The translations under genes and the position numbers were made by a program. Below, in pieces: positions 17,317 to 26,291 of a DNA stretch of 64,000 nt (the stretch's first letter is position 1; the number at the start of each line of letters is the position of its first letter). This DNA is from Streptomyces californicus (lineage in GTDB: Bacteria; Actinomycetota; Actinomycetes; Streptomycetales; Streptomycetaceae), in the NCBI RefSeq assembly GCF_000717645.1, contig NZ_JNZZ01000032.1, forward strand, positions 1 to 64,000. The letters run 5' to 3'. The notes under the pieces were generated by a model. The model worked only from the letters and a program-made list of their open reading frames with translations. It had not been told where the DNA came from and ran no database searches.

Positions 17317-17332
17317 AATGTGATTACACATT
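17317..17332. promoter_or_regulatory. Perfect inverted repeat upstream of the SPFH operon
   Basis: AATGTG-ATTA-CACATT is an exact 6-4-6 inverted repeat in an AT-rich patch about 40 bases upstream of the SPFH start. It is rare in composition for this chromosome and is a strong operator candidate. The binding regulator is unknown. Confidence 0.6.
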
Positions 17333-17518
17333 ATCTGATCTCGCAACCTTGTCCACCCCTGAGGAGTCGGTTCCAGGGAGAGCGGGTGCTGATTCTCACG
17401 TCCGCAAAAGGCGGGATCGCCCGTCGTTCGTCCCTTCCGTCGGTGTTAGCTGGCAGGTCGGAGCGGACCGACGAGGCCGAGCGAGCCGGTCGAGCAGAGA
17501 AGCGGGAGCCACACAGCA

Positions 17519-19750
17519 ATGGGTCGAGCGGATGCGCGACGAGCCCAGGCGCAGGAGTCGCGCCGGGCCGGGAAGAGCGGCGGCATACGCAGACTCTTCA
17601 CGTGGAAGAAACTGCTGGGCGCGTTCTTCGGGATCGTCCTGCTGGGCATGGGCGCCTTCGGCGCGCTCTACCTGTACGTCGACGTCCCCGCCGCCAACGC
17701 CATGGCGGAGCGGCAGAGCAACGTCTACAAGTACAGCGACGGCACCGTCCTCGCCCGGACCGGCAAGGTGAACCGCCAGATCATCGATCTGGCGGAGGTG
17801 CCGAAGGAGGTCCAGCACGCGTTCGTCGCCGCCGAGAACAAGTCCTTCTACAAGGACCAGGGCGTCGACCTGAAGGGCACCACCCGCGCCCTCTTCAACA
17901 CCGTGAGCGGCAAGGGCAAGCAGGGTGGCTCGACCATCACCCAGCAGTACGTGAAGAACTACTACCTGACGCAGGACCCCACCGTGAGCCGCAAGCTCCA
18001 GGAGCTGGTGATCTCGCTCAAGGTGGACCAGAAGCAGTCCAAGGACGAGATCCTCGCCGGGTACATCAACACCGCCTACTACGGACGCGGCGCCAGCGGC
18101 ATCCAGGCCGCCGCGCAGGCGTACTACGGCGTGGACGCCAAGGACCTGAACGTCTCCCAGGGCGCCTACCTCGCCTCCGTCCTCCAGGCCCCCAGCCAGT
18201 ACGACTGGAACTCCGCGACCCCCACCGGCAAGAAGCTGGTCAAGGAGCGCTGGGCCTACACCCTGCGCAACATGGTCGAGATGAAGTGGCTGAGCCCGTC
18301 CGAGAAGGCCGGTCTGGAGTTCCCCGCCCCGCAGAAGCCCAAGCCCGCCCAGGGCCTGGAGGGCCAGCGGGGCTACCTCGTCGAGGCCGCCAACCGGGAG
18401 CTGGAGAAGCAGGGCGTCACCGAGCAGGACCGCGAGGCCGGCGGCTGGACCTTCACGCTCACCGTCGACAAGAAGCGCCAGAAGGCGCTGGAGAAGTCGG
18501 TGGACGAGCAGCTGGAGTCCAAGCTCGACCGCGAGGGCAGCAAGATCGACGCGGGCGTCCAGGCGGGGGCCACCTCCGTCGACCCGAAGACCGGCAAGGT
18601 CGTCGCGCTGTACGGCGGCGAGGACTACATCAAGCACTACATCAGCAACGCGACCCGCCAGGACTACCAGCCGGCCTCCACCTTCAAGCCGCTGGTGCTC
18701 GCCTCCGCCCTGGAGAACGAGTCCACCACCCAGAGCGGCAACCTCATCGGGCTCAACACCGTCTACGACGGGACCAGCAAGCGGCCCGTCGTCGGCAGCG
18801 ACACCCCGTTCAACCCGCAGAACGAGGACGGCCGCAGCTACGGTCCGATCTCCGTCCAGAAGGCCATGAACAGCTCGGTCAACTCCGTCTTCGCCCAGAT
18901 GATCGTGGACGTGACGCCGGCCAAGGCCAAGGAGACCGCGCTCGCCCTCGGCGTACCGGACAAGAACTTCCCCGAGCGCCCCGCCGTCAGCCTCGGCACC
19001 ATGAACGCCTCGACCTGGGACATGGCCGGCGCGTACGCCACGCTCGACAACCACGGCCGCAAGGTCACCCCGCACATCGTCCAGTCCGCCGAGCACCGCG
19101 ACCGCACGGTGACCCCGGAGAAGCCCAAGCGCGAGCAGGCCATCAGCCGCGCCTCCGCCGACACCGTGACCAAGGCGCTCACCGGAGTCGTCGACGCCGG
19201 CTCCGGCAGCGCGGCCAACACCTCCGCCTACGACGCGGCGGGCAAGACCGGCACCTCCGAGGACAACAAGTCCGCCTGGTTCGCCGGGTACACCCCGGAG
19301 CTGACCACGGTCGTCGCCCTCTTCGGCGAGGGCGACGGCGGCCGCAAGCAGGTCTCCCTGACCGGTACTGCCAACTCCGGCCGCGCCAACGGCGGCGGCT
19401 TCCCGGCCCGGATCTGGGCCGACTACACCCTCGGCGCCCTCGGCGGCGGCTCGGACAAGACGTTCGACCTCCAGGACGTGGAGCGCGGCGAGGTGCCGCC
19501 CCCGCCGACGCCGTCGGACACCCCGTCCGAGGAGCCCACCGAGTCCGAGGAGCCGACCCCGTCGGACACGCCGTCCGAGTCGCCGAGCGAGACGACGCCC
19601 AGCGAGACCCCGACCACGCCGGCCCCGCCGGCCACCACACCGCCGCCGACCACCACACCGCCCACCACGCCGGAGATCCCGCCCCTGCCCGGGGACGGCG
19701 ACGGCCGGCCGGGCGAGCGGCCCGGCGGCAACGGAGCGCCCCCGCAGTGA
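17519..19750 (+). CDS. Class A penicillin-binding protein (bifunctional transglycosylase/transpeptidase)
   Basis: A 743-residue peptidoglycan synthase anchored by one helix (about 32-54). The GT51 domain (about 75-245) has catalytic Glu106 in FVAAENKSFYKDQG and GGSTITQQYVKNYYL. The transpeptidase domain (about 345-635) has active Ser387 in PASTFKPLVLAS, the SVN motif (453-455) and KTGTS (576-580). All catalytic motifs are intact. The C-terminal 85 residues are an extracellular Ser/Thr/Pro/Glu repeat tail (SDTPSEEPTESEEPTPSDTP), a likely wall-spanning or glycosylated linker. ATG 17519 was chosen because a purine-rich GCGGGAG lies upstream. Transcription is divergent from the SPFH operon. Confidence 0.95.
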   Translation: MGRADARRAQAQESRRAGKSGGIRRLFTWKKLLGAFFGIVLLGMGAFGALYLYVDVPAANAMAERQSNVYKYSDGTVLARTGKVNRQIIDLAEVPKEVQHAFVAAENKSFYKDQGVDLKGTTRALFNTVSGKGKQGGSTITQQYVKNYYLTQDPTVSRKLQELVISLKVDQKQSKDEILAGYINTAYYGRGASGIQAAAQAYYGVDAKDLNVSQGAYLASVLQAPSQYDWNSATPTGKKLVKERWAYTLRNMVEMKWLSPSEKAGLEFPAPQKPKPAQGLEGQRGYLVEAANRELEKQGVTEQDREAGGWTFTLTVDKKRQKALEKSVDEQLESKLDREGSKIDAGVQAGATSVDPKTGKVVALYGGEDYIKHYISNATRQDYQPASTFKPLVLASALENESTTQSGNLIGLNTVYDGTSKRPVVGSDTPFNPQNEDGRSYGPISVQKAMNSSVNSVFAQMIVDVTPAKAKETALALGVPDKNFPERPAVSLGTMNASTWDMAGAYATLDNHGRKVTPHIVQSAEHRDRTVTPEKPKREQAISRASADTVTKALTGVVDAGSGSAANTSAYDAAGKTGTSEDNKSAWFAGYTPELTTVVALFGEGDGGRKQVSLTGTANSGRANGGGFPARIWADYTLGALGGGSDKTFDLQDVERGEVPPPPTPSDTPSEEPTESEEPTPSDTPSESPSETTPSETPTTPAPPATTPPPTTTPPTTPEIPPLPGDGDGRPGERPGGNGAPPQ

Positions 19751-19793
19751 GGCCGCGACGGCCGTGACGCGGCAACGGCAGGAGACGTGACAA

Positions 19794-19835
19794 CGGCAGG
19801 AGGGGCGGACCCGACCGGGTCCGCCCCTCCTGCCG
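19794..19835. terminator. Bidirectional terminator after the PBP gene
   Basis: A perfect 19-bp stem (CGGCAGGAGGGGCGGACCC / complement) with a GACC loop, between the PBP gene and the convergent phosphatase gene. Confidence 0.93.
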
Positions 19836-19846
19836 TACCGACGCCT

Positions 19847-21763
19847 CTACAGCGCGGCCGTTGGGCGCGCTCCCATCTCGAACCAGACGACCTTGCCCGT
19901 CGACAGCCGGGTCGCACCCCACCGCCGGGCCAGCCGGTTGACCAGGAACAGGCCGCGTCCGCCCTCGTCCGTCTCCCGGGCCTTGCGCTGGCGCGGCAGC
20001 TGCGGGGAGTCGTCGCCGACCTCGCAGCGCAGCACGTCCGTCCGCAGCAGCCGCAGCGTCACCGGCCGCTCCGCGTACCGCACGGCGTTGGTGACCACCT
20101 CGCTGACCAGCAGCTCCACCTCGTCGGCCAGATCGTCCAGGCCCCACCGGCTCAGCGCCCGGCGGGCCAGTCTGCGGGCCCGGCCCGGGGCGGCGTCCTC
20201 GGGCTCCAAGTACCAGTACGCCACATCGCTCGGCGCGATCCCGTCGAAGCGGGCGGCGAGCAGCGCGATGTCGTCGTCCCGGTCGCCGGGCCCGAGCATG
20301 TCCAGCACGTCGTCGCAGAGCGCTTCCAGCGGCGGCGAGTGGTCCGGCCCGGTGAGCTGCGCGGTCGCCGCGAGGCGCTCCCGCAACTGCTCGATGCCCG
20401 TCCACACGTCCCGCAGCCGCGACTCCACCAGCCCGTCCGTGTAGAGCAGCAGCGTCGCCCCGGCGGGCGCGTCCAGCTCGACCGCCTCGAAGTCGACGCC
20501 GCCCACCCCGATCGGGGCGCCCGCCGGCACCCGCAGCACCTCGGCCCGCCCGCCCAGGTGCAGCAGCACGGGCGGCGGATGCCCGGCGTTGGCGACGGTG
20601 ATCCGGTGCGCGACCGGGTCGTACACCGCGTACAGGCAGGTCGCCATGCGGTCGCTGCCGAGCCGCTGCGCCTGCTCGTCCAGGTGGTGCAGCACCTCCT
20701 GCGGCGGCAGGTCGAGCTGCGCCAGCGTCTGCGCCGTCGTCCGCAGCTGGCCCATGATCGCCGCCGAGGTCATCGAATGGCCCATCACGTCGCCGACGAC
20801 CAGCGCGACCCGGCTGCCGGGCAGCGGGATCGCGTCGTACCAGTCGCCGCCGACCCGGGCCGTCTCGGCCGCCGGGAGGTAGCGCGAGGCGAGCCGGACG
20901 CCGGTGGGCTGGGGGAGGGAGTCGGGCAGCATCGTGCGCTGCAGCTCGTCGGCGATGTACGCCTCGCGCCCGTACAGCACGGCCTTGTCGATGCCGAGCG
21001 CGGTGTGCGTCGCCAACTGGGCGGCGACCAGCAGATCACTGGCCTCGAACGCGGTCCGCTCGATGCCGCGTACGAAGACCGCCGCCCCGATGACCCGGCG
21101 CCGGCCGCGCAGCGGGGCGAGGATCGCCCGGTGCCCGGTGGGGACGGACCGGCCGGGGCCCAGCAGCTCGGGCAGGGCGGCCCGCGCGGCCGCCGAGTCG
21201 CCGAAGACCGGCCGCACGCCGCGCAGCACCTCGGCCAGCGCCCCGTCCGGCCGCACCTCGCACAGCTCGGCGGCAGGCATCAGATCGGCCTGCGGGTCGA
21301 GGATCAGCGGACGCAGCCGCTCCGTCTCGGAGCCGACCGCCTCCGCGCCCTCCTCGTCGCTGACGCGCAGCCGGTCGCTGCGGCGCAGCCGCAGCACGAA
21401 CGGGCTCACCGGGCGCTCGTCGCCCACCGGGAGCGGATCGCGCAGGTAGACGAGGATCGCGTCCGAGAACGTCGGCACGCTGGCCCGGCACAGCCCGAGG
21501 ACGATCTCGTCGAGATCGATGCCCCGGGCGATCCGTCTGGTCGCCGCGCCGACGAAGCGCAGCCGGTCGCCCTCGCGGCGGGTGGCCGCCTGCGCGTCGT
21601 TGACGGCGGCCGTCGCGGGGGCCGGGCCCGGCGCGGGGGCCGGAGCGGGCACCGCGGCGGCCGAGGCGGCGGCCGCGGCGTCCTGCTGCCGGGGCCGGGT
21701 GCGCTCCTGCGGCCGGGCAGCGAGCGGCTGCCGGCCTTCGTGGGAGGTGGGGTGCTCCGTCAC
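19847..21763 (-). CDS. PP2C-type (SpoIIE) phosphatase with GAF and HATPase domains
   Basis: A cytosolic three-domain signalling protein of about 638 residues. After a Pro/Ala-rich N-terminus comes a GAF-like sensor (about 65-240). The SpoIIE phosphatase has RVGGDWYDAIPL, ALVVGDVMGHSMTSA, VANAGHPPPVLL and LLLYTDGLVESR carrying the metal-binding Asp residues. A C-terminal anti-sigma-type HATPase follows (VSEVVTNAVRYAERP, GGRGLFLVNRLA). This layout usually acts in partner-switching control of sigma factors, dephosphorylating anti-anti-sigma proteins. I chose GTG 21763; an upstream in-frame start would add about 29 residues and cannot be excluded. No sigma or anti-anti-sigma gene is adjacent. Confidence 0.9.
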   Translation of the reverse strand: MTEHPTSHEGRQPLAARPQERTRPRQQDAAAAASAAAVPAPAPAPGPAPATAAVNDAQAATRREGDRLRFVGAATRRIARGIDLDEIVLGLCRASVPTFSDAILVYLRDPLPVGDERPVSPFVLRLRRSDRLRVSDEEGAEAVGSETERLRPLILDPQADLMPAAELCEVRPDGALAEVLRGVRPVFGDSAAARAALPELLGPGRSVPTGHRAILAPLRGRRRVIGAAVFVRGIERTAFEASDLLVAAQLATHTALGIDKAVLYGREAYIADELQRTMLPDSLPQPTGVRLASRYLPAAETARVGGDWYDAIPLPGSRVALVVGDVMGHSMTSAAIMGQLRTTAQTLAQLDLPPQEVLHHLDEQAQRLGSDRMATCLYAVYDPVAHRITVANAGHPPPVLLHLGGRAEVLRVPAGAPIGVGGVDFEAVELDAPAGATLLLYTDGLVESRLRDVWTGIEQLRERLAATAQLTGPDHSPPLEALCDDVLDMLGPGDRDDDIALLAARFDGIAPSDVAYWYLEPEDAAPGRARRLARRALSRWGLDDLADEVELLVSEVVTNAVRYAERPVTLRLLRTDVLRCEVGDDSPQLPRQRKARETDEGGRGLFLVNRLARRWGATRLSTGKVVWFEMGARPTAAL

Positions 21764-22145
21764 GCGTGGGATTCCGTCCGTCCGGGCCGGTTGTATGAGG
21801 CAGTCACCTCGTGGGGCGCTACTGTGCCCCGGCAAGCGCGGGAAGAACAACGGCTGTCACCGGATGCCCCGGCGGAAGGGGCCGAAACCGAACGGTGCGG
21901 AGATGGCCGAGACGCAGCCCCTCCGGCGGAGGGCGCGGTGAGCGGGCAGCGGACAGCGTGCATGTCTCCACCCCCTCGTGGTGGTCCCGCGTCCGCGCGG
22001 AGCGCCCGGGCCGTGGCCCGTGGCTCCGTGCGACCGGCATGGTGACGTGTGGTCAGTTCCGGTGTGGCGGCCGCTGGTTGCGACTGTCGGCCCTCCGTGC
22101 GTCCGGGCCTGCCGACCGGACCGCCCGAAGGGTTCCTCCAGGGTC
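21764..22145. other. Intergenic region with no supported gene
   Basis: 380 bases between two minus-strand genes. Short frames exist on both strands (for example a 25-codon plus-strand frame from ATG 21864), but none has a convincing ribosome site or recognisable product. A plus-strand TACTGT box near 21830 could be a -10 element. Confidence 0.4.
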
Positions 22146-22832
22146 TCACGACGGCATGCGGGCAGGGGTCCGGTCCCAGTCATCCGGCAACGGCGGCACC
22201 CGCCACTCCGGGTCCGGCCGCCAGTGCTCCCAGCCGTCCCGGAACGGCGACCCCCAGCCGGTGATGACCTCGACCGCCGCCAGGCCGGCCTGCCGTACCC
22301 GCCGGGCGGTGCGGCGGTCCATCAGGCCGACCCGCTGCGCCTGGGCGAACTCGTCCTCGTCCAGCCATCTCCAGCTCCGGTCGGGGTTCACGGAGATGTC
22401 GAGAAAGTGATCCTCGGAATCCACCCCTCCGGACCACCGGCTGCGGGGCTCCTCCAGGTTCACGTACCAGTTGCGGAACAGCCAGCCGCGGTCCCAGAAC
22501 AGCCACACCGACCACGGCTCACCGGGCCGGGCCAGCTTCAGCACCCCGGAGCCGAACCAGGTCGAACGGGCCGTCGTGCGCGGCGCGGTGTAGCGGGTGG
22601 CCAGCGGCTCGGCGTGCACCTGGGTGCCGTCCGCCAGCACCGGCCGTACGCACTCGGTGCCGGGCGCCATCCAGACGGCGAGCAGGTCGTCGGTGTCCTG
22701 GACGACGGTCACGGGACGGCAGATGTGCACGGGCCGGCCCCCGGCCGCCCCCTCGGCCCGGCCGTTGTCGCGGTAGCGCCAGAGGATCTGGTCCCCCGGC
22801 GCCCAGCGTGGGTGCTCTCCCGTACCTGTCAT
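22146..22832 (-). CDS. DUF402 domain protein (FomD-like)
   Basis: A 228-residue cytosolic protein of the DUF402 family. The fold's beta-barrel signature is seen as WYVNLEEPRSRW followed by HFLDISVNPDRSWRWLDEDE (metal-binding Asp/Glu positions of FomD). Some members hydrolyse nucleotide-activated intermediates or diphosphonucleosides (FomD in fosfomycin biosynthesis), but a general role in actinobacteria is not established. The start is ATG 22832. It is not obviously in an operon; fumC starts 1.6 kb away with its own leader. Confidence 0.85.
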   Translation of the reverse strand: MTGTGEHPRWAPGDQILWRYRDNGRAEGAAGGRPVHICRPVTVVQDTDDLLAVWMAPGTECVRPVLADGTQVHAEPLATRYTAPRTTARSTWFGSGVLKLARPGEPWSVWLFWDRGWLFRNWYVNLEEPRSRWSGGVDSEDHFLDISVNPDRSWRWLDEDEFAQAQRVGLMDRRTARRVRQAGLAAVEVITGWGSPFRDGWEHWRPDPEWRVPPLPDDWDRTPARMPS

Positions 22833-23026
22833 AAAGAGATCTTACGGAGCGCTCCCGCCGTCCCGCTGCGACTCAGGTCACCCGGGGGCACCGTCCGGCC
22901 GCTCCGGCGCGCGGCGGAGCGCACCCGGGCCCCGCCGCGCGCCCCGGCCGTGGGCACCCGGGCCCCCGCCTGCGCCCCGGCCGGCCGGGGCGGGGCGTGC
23001 GGGGCCCGGTCCGGCCGGGGCGGGGG

Positions 23027-24466
23027 TCACGGCCGCGTCATCCGCAACACGTCCAGCGCCTCGTCGAGCTGCTCCGTCGTCAGGTCGCCGCGCTCCACGT
23101 AACCCATGGCCAGGACCGTCTCGCGGATCGTCGTCCCGTCCTTCAGTGACGTCTTGGCGACCTTCGCCGCCTCCTCGTAGCCGATGTACTTGTTGAGCGG
23201 GGTCACCACGGACGGCGAGGACTCGGCGTAGGCGCGGGCCCGTTCCGCGTCGGCCGTGATGCCGTCGACCGTACGGTCCGCCAGCAGGCGGGAGGCGTTG
23301 GCGAGCAGCCGTACGGACTCCAGCAGGTTCTTCGCCATGACCGGGAGCATCACGTTCAGCTCGAAGTTCCCCGCCGCGCCCGCCGCGGCCACCGTCGCGT
23401 CGTTGCCGGTGACCTGGGCCGCGACCATCAGGACCGCTTCGGGGATCACCGGGTTGACCTTGCCCGGCATGATCGACGAACCGGGCTGGAGGTCGGGCAG
23501 CGCGATCTCCGCGAGGCCCGTGCGCGGCCCCGAGGCCATCCACCGCAGGTCGTTGCAGATCTTCGTCAGCGAGACGGCGATGGCCCTGAGCTGGCCGGAC
23601 GTCTCCACCAGCCCGTCCCGCGCGCCCTGCGCCTCGAAGTGGTCGCGGGCCTCGGTGAGCGGCAGCCCGGTGACCTCCGCGACCCGTGCGATCACGGCGG
23701 CGGAGAAGCCGGGCGGGGTGTTGATGCCGGTGCCCACCGCCGTCCCGCCCAGCGGCAGTTCGGCCAGCCGGGGCAGGGAGGCGCGCAGCCGCTCCACCCC
23801 GTACGCGACCTGCGCCGCGTACCCGCCGAACTCCTGGCCGAGGGTGACCGGGGTGGCGTCCATCAGGTGCGTACGGCCGGACTTCACGACCTCCGCGAAT
23901 TCGGCCGATTTCCGCCCCAGGGAATCGGCCAGATGATCGAGCGCCGGGATCAGGTCGGCGGTGACGGCGGCGGTGGCCGCGATGTGGATGGAGGACGGGA
24001 AGACGTCGTTGGACGACTGGGAGGCGTTCACGTGGTCGTTGGGATGGACCGGGCGCCCCAGGCGTTCGGTGGCGAGGGTGGCGATCACCTCGTTGGCGTT
24101 CATGTTCGAGGAGGTGCCCGAGCCGGTCTGGAACACGTCCACCGGGAAGTGGTCGTCCCAGCGGCCCGCCGCGACCTCCTCCGCCGCCTCCTGGATCGCG
24201 GTCGCGATGTCCGGATCCAGCACCTTCAGCTCGGCGTTCACCCGGGCCGCCGCGCCCTTGATCCGGGCCAGCGCCTCGATGTGCGCGCGTTCCAGGCGCT
24301 GTCCGGAGACCGGGAAGTTCTCCACGGCCCGCTGCGTCTGCGCCCGCCACTTGGCGTGCGCGGGGACCCGCACCTCACCCATCGAATCGTGCTCGATCCG
24401 GAATCCGTCGCCCTCGGACGCGGTACCCGGCATATCGGTTGAAGTGGGGACCGACCTGTCGACCAT
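23027..24466 (-). CDS. fumC: Class II fumarate hydratase
   Basis: A 479-residue tetrameric, iron-independent fumarase converting fumarate and malate in the TCA cycle. Family blocks are intact: [14 protein letters not shown], the [11 protein letters not shown] segment with catalytic His200, and the signature [11 protein letters not shown] at about 329-339 with the mobile-loop Ser. I chose ATG 24466 because AGGAGG lies ten bases upstream; the in-frame TTG 24475 is too close to that site. The class I enzyme fumB is 16 kb away on the same strand, with an accessory gene block in between. Confidence 0.95.
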   Translation of the reverse strand: MVDRSVPTSTDMPGTASEGDGFRIEHDSMGEVRVPAHAKWRAQTQRAVENFPVSGQRLERAHIEALARIKGAAARVNAELKVLDPDIATAIQEAAEEVAAGRWDDHFPVDVFQTGSGTSSNMNANEVIATLATERLGRPVHPNDHVNASQSSNDVFPSSIHIAATAAVTADLIPALDHLADSLGRKSAEFAEVVKSGRTHLMDATPVTLGQEFGGYAAQVAYGVERLRASLPRLAELPLGGTAVGTGINTPPGFSAAVIARVAEVTGLPLTEARDHFEAQGARDGLVETSGQLRAIAVSLTKICNDLRWMASGPRTGLAEIALPDLQPGSSIMPGKVNPVIPEAVLMVAAQVTGNDATVAAAGAAGNFELNVMLPVMAKNLLESVRLLANASRLLADRTVDGITADAERARAYAESSPSVVTPLNKYIGYEEAAKVAKTSLKDGTTIRETVLAMGYVERGDLTTEQLDEALDVLRMTRP

Positions 24467-24572
24467 GGTGTTCAAACCTCCTGAAAAAGATGAGCACGTG
24501 TCTTGTTCTATGTATTCCCAAGCGGCCTACCGCCCAGTAAATACCGGGGGTAACCACTCACCGGGAGGCGCA

Positions 24573-26126
24573 ATGAGGCGCACCAGCACCAGAGTTCGAG
24601 GGAAGCGAAGCCTGCGACGGCTCCGCTGTACGATCGCCGCCGCCGTCGCACTCGCGGCCGCCGTCGGCGGTATGGCCGCCGCCGGATCCGCGGGCGCGAC
24701 GGAGTCGGGTACCAGCTCTATCGCATCCACCCCTCTCCCGCCCGCACTGGAAGCCGTCCGGGCGGCCGAGGCCACCCAGCTGTACGGGAGCCCCGCCGAG
24801 CGGCCGCTCGGCGACCGCAAGACCGGGCTGATCTCGCTCGGCGACAGCGAGATCTCCGGCGAGGGCGTCGGCACCTACGACCCCGGCACCAACGGGCCGG
24901 ACAACTGGTGCCACCGCTCACCGGAGGCCGCCGTCCACCGCACGGGCATCGCGGCGGACGTCACGTACAACGTCTCCTGCTCCGGCGCCTATACCGGGAA
25001 CATCAAAATCGGCGGAAACAAGCAGTACGCCGACGAGCTGGTGCAGAGCGACAGCCTCGCCATCAAGGCCCGCAACACCCGGATCAAGATGATCGTCCTG
25101 GTCGCCGGGGCCAACGACGACCTCCAGTTCGGCCCCGTCATGACCGACTGCGTGGTGCGCTACATCAGCCTCCAGGGCCCGTGCGAGCCCAAGTATGCGG
25201 GCGGCTGGCAGGCCCGCGTGGACGCGCTCGTCCCCAAGGTCGAGCAGACCGTCCGCGACCTGCGCACCGTCATGACGGACGCCGGGTACGCGAACAACGA
25301 CTACAAGCTCGTCCTGATGGGCTACCCCAGCCCCATCGGCCCGGACTTCCGCGACAACCCCGACTTCCCCGGCAAGCTGATCTGCGGCGGACTCGGCTAC
25401 GACTCCGACACCGTCTGGGGCCGCAACACCGCCGTACCCGCCTTCCAGGTCGGCATGCGCAAGGCCGCCGCCAGCACCGGGGCCACCTACCTCGACAACT
25501 CGCGGCTCTTCCACGGCCACGAGGTGTGCAGCGAGAGCCCGTGGGCGCGCGGCCTCTACATCGACCTGAGCAAGCCAGGACTGCCCGACGAGAACTCGGT
25601 CCGGCAGTCCTTCCACCCCAACGCGGCCGGCCACCGGGCCTTCGCCTCCTGCCTGACGCAGCTGTACGCCTCCGGGCTGCGCGAGGCGAGCTGCGCCGAC
25701 CCGGCGAGCACGGGGACCCCGGTCCTGACCCGGGTGGCCTGGGACGACGTGTTCGTCCCGCTGAAGAACGAGGCGACCGGCACCTGCGTGGACGTGCCCG
25801 GCTCGGTCACCCGCAACGGCACGGCCATCGGCGGCTGGGACTGCCACGGCGGCCGCAACCAGAACTGGTGGTACGACAGCGGTACGCAGACCGCCCGCAC
25901 CGCCCTCAGCCATGACCGCTGCCTCGACGTGCCCGGCGCGAAGTACACCGCCGGCGCCACGCTCGTCGTGTGGGACTGCTCGGGCGCGGCCAACCAGAAG
26001 TTCGTCCGGCAGGCGGGCACGATCCGCCCGGCCGCCGCGACGGGCCTGTGCCTGACACTGGCGGGGGCCAAGGACCCGCTCAGGCTCCAGACGTGCGACG
26101 GCACCGCGAAGCAGCGCTTCGCGTAA
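24573..26126 (+). CDS. Secreted SGNH/GDSL hydrolase with C-terminal ricin-type lectin domain
   Basis: A 517-residue exported esterase- or lipase-like protein. A twin-Arg-rich signal region (RGKRSLRRLRCTIAAAVALA...GSAGATESG) is followed by the hydrolase domain (about 82-385) with nucleophile Ser92 in SLGDSEISGEGVG, an AGANDDLQF block V-like segment and the catalytic His in QSFHPNAAGHRA. A ricin B-type beta-trefoil (about 395-517) shows QxW-like repeats NQNWWY, NQKFV and KQRFA and could bind cell-wall or plant polysaccharide. ATG 24573 has GGGAGGC upstream. It is transcribed convergently with the biosynthetic operon, so it is probably not part of it. Confidence 0.92.
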   Translation: MRRTSTRVRGKRSLRRLRCTIAAAVALAAAVGGMAAAGSAGATESGTSSIASTPLPPALEAVRAAEATQLYGSPAERPLGDRKTGLISLGDSEISGEGVGTYDPGTNGPDNWCHRSPEAAVHRTGIAADVTYNVSCSGAYTGNIKIGGNKQYADELVQSDSLAIKARNTRIKMIVLVAGANDDLQFGPVMTDCVVRYISLQGPCEPKYAGGWQARVDALVPKVEQTVRDLRTVMTDAGYANNDYKLVLMGYPSPIGPDFRDNPDFPGKLICGGLGYDSDTVWGRNTAVPAFQVGMRKAAASTGATYLDNSRLFHGHEVCSESPWARGLYIDLSKPGLPDENSVRQSFHPNAAGHRAFASCLTQLYASGLREASCADPASTGTPVLTRVAWDDVFVPLKNEATGTCVDVPGSVTRNGTAIGGWDCHGGRNQNWWYDSGTQTARTALSHDRCLDVPGAKYTAGATLVVWDCSGAANQKFVRQAGTIRPAAATGLCLTLAGAKDPLRLQTCDGTAKQRFA

Positions 26127-26264
26127 CCGGGAGGGGCGCGGGGGCGGTCGCGACGCGCGGCCGCCCCCGCACCGCGTCCGCGGGTGCCTCCGCACCGCGT
26201 CCCCGGCCGCCCCCGCCCCCGAACCGCGTCCGCGGGCGCTTCTCCTCCTACGTCGCCGACGGGG

Positions 26265-26289
26265 CCGGGCCGGGTCCGACCCGGCCCGG
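26265..26289. terminator. Terminator between SGNH hydrolase and aminopeptidase genes
   Basis: A 10-bp perfect stem (CCGGGCCGGG / CCCGGCCCGG) with a TCCGA loop in a convergent gap. Confidence 0.7.
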
Positions 26290-26291
26290 GA

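Noticed and set aside
21864..21941. A 25-codon plus-strand frame rich in Arg and Lys
   Set aside because: No ribosome site and no recognisable relative; it is probably chance in GC-rich DNA.
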